Below, in pieces: positions 23,516 to 34,149 of a stretch of 64,000 bases of DNA; the stretch's first letter is position 1, and the number at the start of each line of letters is the position of its first letter. Below the pieces are notes generated by a model. That model made no database searches. It was not told where the DNA came from and saw nothing but the letters and a program-made list of their open reading frames with translations. The translations under genes and the position numbers were made by a program. This DNA comes from Ustulina deusta (lineage: Eukaryota > Ascomycota > Sordariomycetes > Xylariales > Xylariaceae), in the NCBI GenBank assembly GCA_023159155.1, contig JAJNNX010000046.1:417306-481305 (forward strand), in the 5' to 3' direction.

Positions 23516-24319
23516 ATGCCACTAGAGCTCTCCGAAGTTGATGCCAAGGTGGATTTCTCGGCCCTCACCAAATGCTTGTTTGAATCATATGACGACCCAG
23601 TACAGAGTTTCGTTGACGTGTACTTCGCCCCGCGTGGAGAGAATGAGACGGCTCGTGAGGAGCGCCTGAAAGAAGCCACCAATAGATTTGCGGACTGGCA
23701 TGCCCACGATCCATCCAGCTATTGGCAAAAGGTGGTCGACACGGAAACCGGTGAAATAGTTGGTGGCGCTCTTTGGAATATCCATCAGGACAACCCGTTC
23801 GCCCAGCCGCACAGTATTGAAGTCACTTGGTTTCCTGATGATGGCTCGCGTAGATTTGCCGAAGAATTTCTTCGACAGTACGACGCACCAAGAGCTCTAC
23901 TGGGCCAAAAGCCACAGGTCTGTACGTACATCCTCATCGACTTCTCTTTTCAAGATCTAAGCTAATCGTTAGACTTGTTCATTATTTTCACAAGCCCTGC
24001 TTACCGACGCAAGGGGGTTGCCCAGCAGTTCATGTCTTGGGGAATGGACAAGGCGGATAAGCTAGGTGTAGAGATGTTTTTGGATGCAACTCCAGTCGGG
24101 AAACCACTATACGAAGCAAATAACTTCGTGTGCATCAAAGAGAACATTATTGCCCCGGAGACAAAAACACCCGACGAGGGGTGGAAAAAGTTACAAAGTC
24201 AGGTTGGCAGGGTTCCATTCTACCTTATGTGGCGCCCGATTAATGGGAATCATATTGAAGATATAGTAGACCAAGATCGAGCAAGGGTTGTCTTACCCAC
24301 CACAAAACAAATAAAATAA
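23516..24319 (+). CDS. GNAT-family N-acetyltransferase
   Basis: Exons 23516-23921 and 23973-24319 joined over a 51-nt intron (GTACGT..GTTAG), phase 1; 250 residues, a normal size for fungal GNATs. The splice yields YLFIIFTSPAYRRKGVAQQF, which contains the acetyl-CoA pyrophosphate-binding motif R147-x-x-G150-x-A152 of GNAT motif A, right after the expected beta-4 strand. Motif B follows (LGVEMFLDATPVGKPLYEANNF). The N-terminal part has the acidic beginning and WQKVVDTETGEIVGGALW seen in fungal members. The substrate is unknown; such proteins acetylate small amines, antibiotics or toxins as well as proteins. Confidence 0.87.
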
Positions 24320-24509
24320 TGCCTAGAAGCAGATTATAAATATAAAAAACTAACAAAGCCTTAATAAGAGGCCGATTTCGGTGGATGCTTATCTAGCGAT
24401 ACAAGGTCAAATAGATGATGTATTAATTCTTAACCGTCCCTAACAATAATAAGGTGGTATTACAGCCTATGTCGTTGAAATGATATAGCTATAACATCCC
24501 GGGTACTCA

Positions 24510-25545
24510 TTAGCTGGGGTTACCCACCGAAGCCCTTGGCGGTACGTGTAAATTGTAATATTCTCCGTGAGTTTCCAACTGCAAATCCTTGACCGACGCA
24601 CTGCCGGACGGTTCTAGGATCTCCGTAGTCTTTCCAACCGGCGTAGCTACGAGCCACCTTAGAATCGTCATGCATTCAGCCCAGCAGACCTTTTCACCTT
24701 CGTCCAAGCTTATAATAGGAGTCTTGCTAATATTGACGATGCCTGATCTACCGTCGACATATCCTTGCACAATACGGACTTTTCGTCTGGAGGCAGATAC
24801 AACGGTAACCTATAACTTACGTAGTCAGTTTTTTTAGACGAGGAGAATGGGAGTTAGGTATTAAATGGGCGATATCGAGAGGGCTAATATGATTTGACTT
24901 ACAGGCACAGTTTCGTGCTTTTCGTACTTTGGCTGGCGAAGGATAGAGACGGTGAACAGGAGAATGCACCATACTTCACTAAACAGCAATGCATCTTCCT
25001 TAAGGTTTTGATTATCGCACAGAAAGCAGTTGACATGTGGTAATGAACCATTTTTAGGTTCCAGGATGCGATCCACCCGCCACATGGAGCCTTTCTGGAA
25101 ATTCGTAAGTCTTGGACTTTCATAGGTATTGAATCTGTTGGTAGTGGATTAACAGGAGTTAATTAGGCTACTATATTAACACTTACGCGCGGCGATTCCA
25201 CAGGGACCGTTCGTAGACATTAACGTCGTCGTGACGTTGACGAAGATATTCGTCGAGGGCGGCTGCTACATCCGTTGCGACGCGGAAATTGTTTGTCTGT
25301 TCAGGGTCGTCTAGCCCCTCGACGCGATCAAAATCATGCTCTCTAGCAAGCTTGTCCATATTTTCAACTGACATTAACTGGAGAAAAGGCTTGCCAATCG
25401 TAGATTCGGCAGAGTTAAAATCGAGTTGGCCACAGTTAATTTCCAAGGCAGCTATGTCACTCGGACGGATATAGCGGACGGAAGTGTGCATGGGTTGAAG
25501 GTACAAGAGTGCTTTGACAGCAGCGTCACGGCATGCCTGGGCCAT
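24510..25545 (-). CDS. uncharacterised fungal protein, three exons
   Basis: Minus-strand exons 25187-25545, 24903-25134, 24510-24809; introns 52 nt (GTAAGT..ACAG) and 93 nt (GTAAGT..ATAG); 296 residues, phases consistent. There is no signal peptide or membrane segment of full length; the stretch FSEVWCILLFTVSIL is hydrophobic but flanked by charged sequence. Recognisable blocks are MWRVDRILEP, LPHVNCFLCDNQ, PVTVVSASRRKVRIVQGY and EGEKVCWAECMTILRWL. I believe this pattern recurs in fungal hypothetical proteins, but I cannot name a family or a function. The G-rich repeat 27 bp upstream of the start could influence its expression. Confidence 0.78.
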
Positions 25546-25566
25546 GGTGTTCTGAGGTTTCGTTGT

Positions 25567-25602
25567 GACTTGGGAGTTGGGACTTGGGAGTTGGGACTTG
25601 GG
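25567..25602 (+). promoter_or_regulatory. G-rich tandem repeat, putative G-quadruplex, just upstream of the 296-aa gene
   Basis: Two full 14-bp units (GACTTGGGAGTTGG) and a partial third. Five GGG runs (25572-25602) are separated by loops of exactly four bases (AGTT, ACTT alternating). The G-rich strand is the template strand for the minus-strand gene starting at 25545. Confidence 0.75.
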
Positions 25603-26321
25603 TTTCGACCTATGTGACTATGTCTCTCCCAGGGGCGTTGGGCCAATCGTTCATGTGCGAGATCAGTGAGGAAAGATGACAATGATTTATGGCACTGATT
25701 CATGGGGGTGGGGGGATCGCAGTAAACAGTGGTACAGGCTTCTACCCCTCAATGGCTAAGCCGCATGCCATCTCCGTTGCCTAGTGACGTTCGGCCAATT
25801 GAATCTCATCCAGAGCTGCCGACCCCTAACCACCCCTACCCGTGTGCTAGCGCTAAGGCCGTATATTGTATTAGAACCACATGCTGCACGCATACCGTAA
25901 CTTTGCAAAAACTCATGTCGGGATCTAATCCGCGGCAACTTCCAGCAAGTCATATTTGTCTTTACGTGTACATAAACCATCTTGGCGCCCATCTCAAATA
26001 AGATACGCATTGTCACGAGTGCTGCAGCTGCCCACATTTGTAGAGGAGTTACAAATGTGACCAGGGGGTGTGGTCGGACGTGGGGGTGTGATGGCCTGCC
26101 TCTGTCGATGTTACATGATCATAAGTCTAACGCTTCTCGCGGCCGAGATAAATCTCCCAATAGGATAATACCCTCAAAGTTGACAGAGACAACTAGCATA
26201 AGACCCCAAAAATGCCAGGGATAACTCGAATCCGGAGCTCCTTGCGAGATCACGAGTAAACCTTTCCATTTTTCTTGTTGACAGATTTCTCACAACTCGT
26301 CACACTCCTTTGCTGTGGACA
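25603..26321. other. intergenic between divergent 296-aa and nuclease-like genes
   Basis: About 0.7 kb; no gene recognised. Contains promoters for two genes transcribed in opposite directions. Short G-rich patch at 26060-26090 (GGGGGTGTGG-like, twice). Confidence 0.5.
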
Positions 26322-27567
26322 ATGGATACAGGACTGCCAGCGGATGCGGGGGACTGGAGTAATGAAGCCAAATTGTTACGGTTGAGGGACAAATCGATCC
26401 ATGAATATGACTTGGCTTCCTCCGCCTCGAAAATCGGCCGAGAGCAATTTCTGCTTCTCCATATCATATGGCTACGACCGCATGCCCCAGCCATTCTTCA
26501 CAATCGGCACAGAGGCCGTTGGATAACAAATGACGAGCATTTTACACAGGCGCGGTTATTTTTTGCCTCAGGCGAAATGGCAAGTGCCTGGAAGGCATAC
26601 CTCAATGCCACTGCCATGTCACCGGGCCAATTGAGCAAGCAAGGTTATGCCGGGCTGCATACTTTTTCCCTCGTCAGGTACCACCAGATTCAATCGCAGG
26701 GTGTGACATTTGAGGGAGGCGACACCGTTACCAAGCTAGCATTTACTCCGGTCGCCAGAAGAACGAGGACCCAGCTGGCCATTAGGAATGAAGCTCCAAC
26801 TACTCCAACTCCAGCTTTGGGGGCTGAATCATCGGAAGACGTGAGAATGTTTGACGACAGTCCGAGCACACCTGAGCGCTCATCTATTGCTCAGTCCCCT
26901 CCTGCGGGACAAGGGGACACTTTCTCTCCTCTGCATGAAGAGATCGCTAAGCAGCTCAAGGCCATACAGGATGAGCAGATTGTGAATACGGCGCTTATTC
27001 TCTACCTTGATGCGGTGACTATACACTGTCCCGAGCTCGAGGCAGACTGGACATTACATCGAGTTCCCTTCATTTCAAAAGACTACGTAGGGAATAAGAC
27101 ATACGAAGCAAGAGTGGATGGGTATCTGAAAAGACGAAGTGATGGTGAACCGTTGGTGATTCTAGAGGTTAAGCCGTTTTTGAGGGAAAACAAGCCAGTT
27201 GAAATCAGGATGCAAGAGGGCGCACAAATGGCTGCCTGGATTAACCAGCATCCACCACCGCGAAAAAGGGATAAGGCCAAATACCGGTAAGAATCGTTCC
27301 CTCTATCGCCATTGTACGGAATCTCTTCTGACAAGGGCCAGGCGTCTCCTAATATCTCAGGATCGGCATGAGATCCACCTTACCTTTGCCAGTTTTGATG
27401 ATGGATATGTTGATTATATCTGCCATAAAAATCAACAGAATGGTGGTCCCGTGTTTCACCTTGCCATGTCTGAGTACGGTCCATATGACGTTGGAGATAG
27501 TGTAGCGATGGGGATGTTAGGAGAGATAGTAATTAGCTATGCGTTGGAAGCTTGCCGGGCGAAATAA
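26322..27567 (+). CDS. PD-(D/E)XK nuclease-like fungal protein
   Basis: Exons 26322-27286 and 27342-27567; 55-nt intron (GTAAGA..CCAG), phase 2; 396 residues. I start at the first ATG (MDTGLPADAGDW). The acceptor at 27341 is chosen over a later CAG because it alone keeps the frame that reads KYRRLLISQDRHEIHLTF. The central region has the core of a PD-(D/E)XK nuclease: Asp266 (EARVDGYL), then hydrophobic strand and E282-x-K284 (LVILEVKPF), with QEGAQMAAWI in the following helix. The end, EYGPYDVGD and LGEIVISYALEA, looks like a conserved tail. Residues 160-205 are Pro/Ser/Thr-rich, low complexity. Target is unknown: DNA repair, retroelement control and effector roles are all possible. It is the last gene before the AT-rich tract. 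Confidence 0.78.
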
Positions 27568-27830
27568 ATCTACTGTAAAAGGATCACCTGTATATATAGA
27601 CAATCGTACTCAACCTAGTTGCCCTGCCAGGTAGTTCATTCCCTTCCTAACTATAACCATCGAATGAAAAACAAGTTGGCCAATAGGTTAAACAATCCGT
27701 AAAGCAAACAATAGGTAGGTAATATAGGCACAGACTACCTACTAAGGTGGGTTAAGAGGCAGTAAGGCGGTGAAGTAGGCAGTATAGGCACGTGCTCGGC
27801 CACCTGTGGCTTAACACTATTATATAAAGC
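27568..27830. other. transition from genic DNA to AT-rich isochore
   Basis: A 260-bp stretch with TAGGTAGG/AGGCAGTA-type imperfect repeats and a GC-containing patch (27783-27810, including CACGTG and an imperfect GCCAC/GTGGC inverted repeat). After about 27830 G+C drops sharply. Confidence 0.6.
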
Positions 27831-27854
27831 AAAAAAGGACCTATTTTCTAGTAG

Positions 27855-27880
27855 AACTAAACTTTATATAGAGTTTAGTT
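27855..27880. repeat. short perfect inverted repeat (hairpin)
   Basis: AACTAAACT at 27855-27863 pairs with AGTTTAGTT at 27872-27880 around an 8-nt loop, exactly at the entrance to the AT-rich tract. Could be the remains of a transposon end. Confidence 0.6.
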
Positions 27881-28498
27881 TTTTTTATATAGTGGCTTAG
27901 CATATTAAATTTATAGCTAAGGGTAGAGTTATGTTTTAATAACTTAGTAATATAGTATTATATAGCAATAATAATAATAGCTTTATATTTATAATAATTT
28001 AAGTTATATAATAATATAACTATTAAAAAATTATTAATAATTATTTTTAATTTAAAAAAGCTAACTAGTATAATATTTTAGTATTAAACTTTAAACTTTT
28101 ATTAAATTAGTTTTTTAATTTAAACTTTTATTATAAAATTAAGTTTTTTATTTTAATTTTTTATATATTATTAAGTTTTTTTTTTATGTATTTATATTAT
28201 TAAGCTAGGGTTTTTTTTTAATTATTTAAATATTACTAAGTATATTTAAAATTTTTAATAAAGCTAGTTTTTTTTAAAGTATTTTTAAAGTTTAAACTAA
28301 AAAAAATAGTTTAAAATTAATAAATAATATTTTTATAACTTTTTAAATATTTTGTTTTAAAAATATATATATAAATATATTTAAAAACTTAGCTAATAAA
28401 TTTAATTTTTTATATTATATTATATTTTTTAGTTTATAAATTTATATATATATTAAGTTAAAATCTAATCAATAAATATAAATAAAAATATTATAATT

Positions 28499-28755
28499 TG
28501 TTGGATTAATCGTACGCAATTATGGACCCCTTCGTACGAAGGGGTCTGGCCAAGGGGGGTCTAGGCCAAGGGGTCCGGCCAGGGACCACCTACAGACCCT
28601 TCCGTACAGAAGGGTATATAGGGGGCTCCCACCTCCCCATTTCCTTCCTTTCTCTCCTTCCTTTAAGTGTGGCATATAGTGAATAGACTATATTCCACCA
28701 ACCTTGCAAGCATGTACTGCTGCCTTAGAAATATGCAGTACACTCCATTCAAACA
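28499..28755. repeat. left LTR (257 bp)
   Basis: TG...CA ends. It contains a 22-bp perfect palindrome at 28525-28546 (GACCCCTTCG on one arm), a TATA-like GTATATAGG near 28612-28620, and a ~32-bp insertion relative to the right copy. Confidence 0.75.
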
Positions 28756-28990
28756 TTAATTAGTATTTGTATTCGTACCTTGGCTCAGCCTTTATACGGA
28801 TGCAGCGCAAATTAGTTAGAATAATAACAGAATTCTGACCTGATCGCACGGATCGCGTATTCTGTATCGCACACTCTAGTTCCTCTAGCAGTAGGCCAAC
28901 AGGAAAAAAAGATTAGTTACTCGTACATACCTTGGCTCAGCCTTCATACGGACATTTAATCAATAGCGCGCAATTGTGCCACCCCAACAA

Positions 28991-29140
28991 CCCCCTTCGA
29001 CCTACACCTAGCCTTGCCGTCCCTGCTAGGTATAGCCCGTACGAAAGACCCCCTTCGACCTACACCTAGCCCTTCCGCCCTGCTAGGTGTAGCCTATACA
29101 AAGACCCCCTTCGACCTACCCCTCCCCTACAGACCTTGCG
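28991..29140. repeat. three tandem ~57-bp units inside the LTR element
   Basis: CCCCCTTCGACCTAC begins at 28991, 29049 and 29105. The first two units carry an inverted repeat (ACCTAGC ... GCTAGGT) that can form a hairpin; the third is diverged. A separate 25-bp direct repeat (ACCTTGGCTCAGCC...) occurs at 28777 and 28929. Confidence 0.8.
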
Positions 29141-29180
29141 TACGATTATGACGATAAACCACAAAAGAAAAAGTAGTCAG

Positions 29181-29405
29181 TGTTGGATTAATCGTACGCA
29201 ATTAGCTAGGGCACTTACGGACCCCTTCGTACGAAGGGGTCTGGCCAAGGGGTCTAGGCCAAGGGGTCCGGCTAGGACCCACCTACCCATCTCCTTCCTT
29301 TCTTTCCCTCCTTCGAGTGTGGCATATAGTGAATAGACTGTATTCCACCAACCTTGCAGGCATGTACTGCTGCCTTGGAAATATGCAGTACACTCCATTC
29401 AAACA
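29181..29405. repeat. right LTR (225 bp)
   Basis: Clearly related to the left copy over its whole length, with scattered substitutions, a short insertion near 29202-29216 and a deletion of the TATA-like segment. The 22-bp palindrome is retained at 29220-29241. Confidence 0.75.
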
Positions 29406-29999
29406 GTTTAAGATTTTATTAAAAACACTAACTTTTTTATTAAGTAAATAAGCTAGGTAAAATATTTGAAAAGCTATTTTAGTAATACTTGAAAATTATA
29501 GCTGTATAGTATTATAGCTATGTTTTTAAATATTAAGTTTTAAATAGTTTATGTTTAGTTATTATATTAGTAGTAGTAAAAAAAAAAAAAAAAAGCAATA
29601 AAAAAAATATTAATAATTTACAATAATATTTAATAAGTAGTTAATAAAATATATATAGCTATATAATTGTTTAAACCTAGTTTATTTATTTTGTTTAAAC
29701 TAATATATAATAATATAATAAAACTTAAGCTAATTAAACTATAAATAATTATTATAATATTTTATTTTTTAATATAATATATTACTTATTTTAAAAGTTT
29801 TTTTTATATATATAGTAAGTTAAAATATTATATATAAATAATGCTTAGTCTTTATATATTTTTATTAAATATAGCTAAAAGTTATATATAAAATATAGTC
29901 TAGTATAAAAATAATAAACCTTATTAAACCTAACTTAATATTATTATATTTAATCTTTTTATTATTTTTTAAACTATTTATATTATAGTAATTCAATCA

Positions 30000-30340
30000 C
30001 TTATTAAAAATAACAATTATTATATAAAATATAAATAAATAATCTTTTTTTTTTTAAGTATAAAATTATAAGAATATTTACCTACTTATAAATATAATAA
30101 ATATATTTATAGCTATAGCTAATATATTTATAGTTATACTTATTAAGTATTTTTTTTCTTAAATAAAGCTATTTATCCTAAGTTATAAATACTTCTTATA
30201 ATTTAATATTTTTAACTTTTTTTGTTATATAACATGTAATACTTATTTTTTTTAACTTTTTTAGTTTTTATACTTTTTTATTATTTTTATAATTTTGTTT
30301 AATTTAATAAAGCTTTATTTTATTTTATTAAAAATATTGG
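30000..30340 (-). repeat. inverted copy of the 3' end of the 46-54 kb Gypsy element
   Basis: The reverse complement resembles 53815-54150 over about 330 bp, including the shared core ATATTAGCTATAGCTATAAA and the stretch TTTATATTTTATATAATAAT. It represents the 3' internal end plus LTR of another, truncated copy in the opposite orientation, stopping at the edge of the GC-rich island. Confidence 0.6.
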
Positions 30341-30344
30341 CTAT

Positions 30345-30740
30345 AGGGACGCCCGCGCGCACCCCTCCAGTTCCGGACAGCTATATTTTTGCCCGCGAGG
30401 ACTACTAGGTCGTCCTTAGCGTATAACACGAACCAGTAGAAAACTACCCCTTGTTTTCTATAAAACTACTGTATAGCGTAATACGCCCCGCCCAAATGGA
30501 TACGCGCCACCCGAACTAGTATTAAGCTATAGCAAACCACTAGTAGGGGTCCGGTACTAGCAGGGATAATTAACAGGGGTTCCTTGCCGGAGTGCGTGGC
30601 GCCCGTAGGTCTACCTAGGCGCCCCTCTCACCCCGCGTTGCACCCGTGTCCCCTGCACGCCAATTCGTAAGGGCCGTATATAAAACCAACACTTCCCTAC
30701 CCATGTCGCCGCTTGCGCCCTAACACCAAAAACCTTTACT
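30345..30740. other. isolated GC-rich island with TATA-like element
   Basis: About 400 bp of GC-rich sequence with CpG (GACGCCCGCGCGCACCCC near the left end) within the AT-rich tract. It ends with CCGTATATAAAACC followed 20-30 bp later by pyrimidine-rich ACTTCCCTACCC. That resembles a pol II promoter or the U3/R part of an LTR. No reading frame of note. It may be a solo LTR or promoter of a young element. Confidence 0.55.
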
Positions 30741-31089
30741 ACCTATTCTTACTTATTTACTTATATTTATTTATATATTTAATTAATTAATTAATATATA
30801 TAACATATATAACGTAACATATATACTTATATTTTTTATATATTTATTAACTATATATTTATAACTATATATATAACTTAATGTACTACTTTTTACTGCG
30901 CTTTATTAATTTTAATTATTTATTTAATTTTTTAATTAATCTACGCATATTTTTTATTTTTATAACATTTTTATATATACGCCTAATATAATATAATTAC
31001 TATATATAACATATATACTTATAAAAAAATATTTATATTTATTAAGAACTTATCTATTTTTTATTCTACTTATAACGTGTAATATTTCT

Positions 31090-33270
31090 GCGACCCTTCT
31101 AACGTGTAATATACTTGTGGTCCTATTATACCTAGTAGCTAAAATTTTCTAGGTACGCTTCTACGCATAAATTTATACTATTTATATATGCTTATTTATA
31201 ACTTTTATTAAAAATATGCATTAAAACAAGTTGTATTAATATAACTTCTAAATATAACAATACCTAATAAAAATAACAAAACAATATTTAAACAAAACTA
31301 CTTTAAGATAAGACTACTTTAAAATAAGACTACTTTAAGACAAGACTACTTCGAAACAAAACTACTTCGAGACAAGACTACTTCGAAACAAAACTAGATA
31401 GATTAAAATAATATCGAAACAAGCTATATCGAAATAATATTGCAACAAGTTGCATTAATATAATATTAAAACAAGTTATATTAAAACAACAATATCTAGT
31501 TAAAATAATACCTAACTAATATAATATTAAGATAAATTGTATAGCAATAAGTATTAGGACTAGCTATATCTAGATAATACCTAACCGAAACAATATTTAA
31601 CTAATATAATATCTAACCGATACAATATCTAACTAATATAATATCTAACCGATATAACATTTAACTAATATAATATCTAACTAATATAATATTTAAACAA
31701 GCTATATTAAAATAATATTAAAACAAGTTATATTAATATAAATTATATTAATATAATATTTAAATAAAATGTATTAAAACAATTTTGCTTTAATATTAAT
31801 TGCTATATGTAATAAAACAAGTTGTATTAAAACAATATTTATATAAATTATATTAAACTATTAATACAATATTTAGAAAAAATCCTTTGAAACAACTTTA
31901 TATTATTACTAGTTATTGTATGTAATATATATACGACCTATAATAACTGCTTATATTTATAACGCTTTTTTATGCATATTTTTAATAGTTATATATATGT
32001 ATTATTAAAAATATTTGCTAATATTTGCCTTAAGAACTTAGAAAACTTGTATTAAAACTTATTATATTAACTATGCTTTTATACTTGCATACGCCTATTT
32101 TTAACGCTTGTATAACATATATAGCATTAAATTAATATATATTAAAAAAACAGCAATTTATATTTAAACAATTTATATTGCAAATATTTATATTAAGCGT
32201 AGCTAGAACAAGCTTTAATTTATAACTTTTGCTTTATTAAAACTAGAAGTATGTTCAAATCTTTAACCAGTTTTTTATAAAATCTTTAGCTATTTTTATA
32301 TTAATCTATTATAGCTATAAACTTAATATTTAATAGTTCTGTTTTTATATTGTCTATCTTTTATTAACTATATTTTTTATTATATATTATGGACCTTTTA
32401 TGCTATATTTCTAATATTTGCATACGCCTATCTATAACACCTATATATGTATATCTATAATACTCTTATTAATAAGATTTATATCTAGACAACTTTTATT
32501 AAAATAATATAAGAACAGCCGTATTATAAACAGCTATATTACTAACACCTATATTACTAATACCCGTTAGAAAGAACTATTAAAAATACCCTTATCTAGC
32601 CCACTTGCATTAATATAAGTTGCATTAATACAAATTATATTACAATAAGTCATAATAAAATAAGTTATATTAAAACAAGTTATATTAAAACGATTTATAT
32701 TAAGATAATTTATATTATAACAAGCTATATTAAAACGAGCTATATTTAAACAAACTATATTTAAACAAGTTATATCAAAACGTGCTATATTTAAACGAGC
32801 TATATTTAAATAAGTTATATTAAAACGTGCTATATTAAAACAAGCTATATTAAAACAAGCTATATTAAAACAAGCTAAATTCGGACAAGTTATATAAAGA
32901 TGTGCTATATAAAAATGTGCTATATAAAGATGTGCTATATAAAGATGTGCTATATTAAAACAAGCTATATTTAGACAAGTTATATTAAGACAAGTTGTAT
33001 TAAAACAAGCTATATTAAAACGAGCTAAATTTAAACAAGTTATATAAAGACGTGCTATATTAAGATATGTTATATTAAAACCAGCTATATTTAAATAAGT
33101 TATATTAAAACAAGCTATATTAAAACAAGCTAAATTTAAATAAGTTATATAGAAACGTGCTATATAAAGATATATTATATTAAAACGAGCTAAATTTAAA
33201 CAAGTTATATAAAAGCGTGCTATATTAAAATAAGTTATATTAAAACAAGCTATATTAAAACTAGCTATAT
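31090..33270. repeat. 2.2-kb minisatellite of 15-16 bp units
   Basis: Begins with diverged copies, passes through TAAGACTACTT- and CTAACTAATATAATAT-type units (about 31300-31700), then from about 32600 becomes a regular array of a 15-bp unit like CAAGCTATATTAAAA with variants (GTGC, GAGC, AAGT). Homogeneity is highest around 32640-33260. Confidence 0.85.
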
Positions 33271-33942
33271 TATAAACCTTTATATAAATAATATTTATAT
33301 TTATAATATTTTTATTAAAAACGCTAATAATTTATATGTTTTTTTATAATATTATAATATATATTTATATAAAGCTTTTATATTTTTATATACTTTATTA
33401 TTTATTTTATTATAATAAATAATTATAATTATATATATTTAAATATATATTTTATTATTTTTTATATTATTATAATTATATTATATTATTATATATTTTT
33501 TATTATTTTTTTATTTTTATTGTTTTTTTATTTTTGTTGTTTTGTTTTTATTAATTAGACTTTTATTTTTATTTAAAAAAAAATTTTGCTTTTTTTTTAT
33601 TTTATTTTATTTAACTATTCTTTTTTTTAATTTTAATTTAACTTTTAATTTTTTATTTAAAATTTTTTATAATTTTTTATTATTTTTATTATAATATAAT
33701 TAGATTAATTATAATATAAATATTTTTATTAAATAATTATTTTATTTTATTTTTTATATAGCTAATTTAAATATATAGAAATATTTTTTACTAACTTTTA
33801 ATATATAAACTATTAAATATTTTAAAAATAAAAACTAAAAAATTAAAAATTAAAATTAAAATTAAACATTAAAAGTTTAAAAAATTTAAAAATAAAAAGC
33901 TAAAAATAAAAAGCTAAAAAAAAAAGATTAAAAAATTAAAAA

Positions 33943-34149
33943 ATTAAAAGATTAAAAGATTAAAAGATTAAAAGATTAAAAGATTAAAAGATTAAAAGAT
34001 TAAAAGATTAAAAGATTAAAAGATTAAAAGATTAAAAGATTAAAAGATTAAAAGATTAAAAGATTAAAAGATTAAAAGATTAAAAGATTAAAAGATTAAA
34101 AGATTAAAAGATTAAAAGATTAAAAGATTAAAAGATTAAAAGATTAAAG
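33943..34149. repeat. 8-bp tandem array (ATTAAAAG)n
   Basis: About 25 nearly perfect copies of an 8-bp unit, with degenerate flanks (ATTAAAAA, ATTAAAGA) on both sides. Confidence 0.95.

Larger units (their letters stand above)
28499..29405. mobile_element. compact LTR retroelement (TRIM-like), little decayed
   Basis: Two direct repeats starting TGTTGGATTAATCGTACGCA and ending CATTCAAACA (28499-28755, 29181-29405) flank 425 bp without coding capacity. A purine-rich tract (AAAAGAAAAAGTAG) lies a few bases before the right repeat, as a polypurine tract would. The repeats keep CpG sites and GC-rich blocks while the sequence on both sides is RIP-like. I did not find a convincing primer-binding site or a clean target-site duplication, so the exact boundaries are approximate. 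Confidence 0.72.

Noticed and set aside
29136..29398. Frames of 66-73 codons within the LTR element
   Set aside because: They cross LTR boundary and palindromes; no protein character.
31090..34149. Regular direct repeats considered as a CRISPR array
   Set aside because: Units are contiguous, 8-16 bp, with no unique spacers; the organism is a eukaryote.
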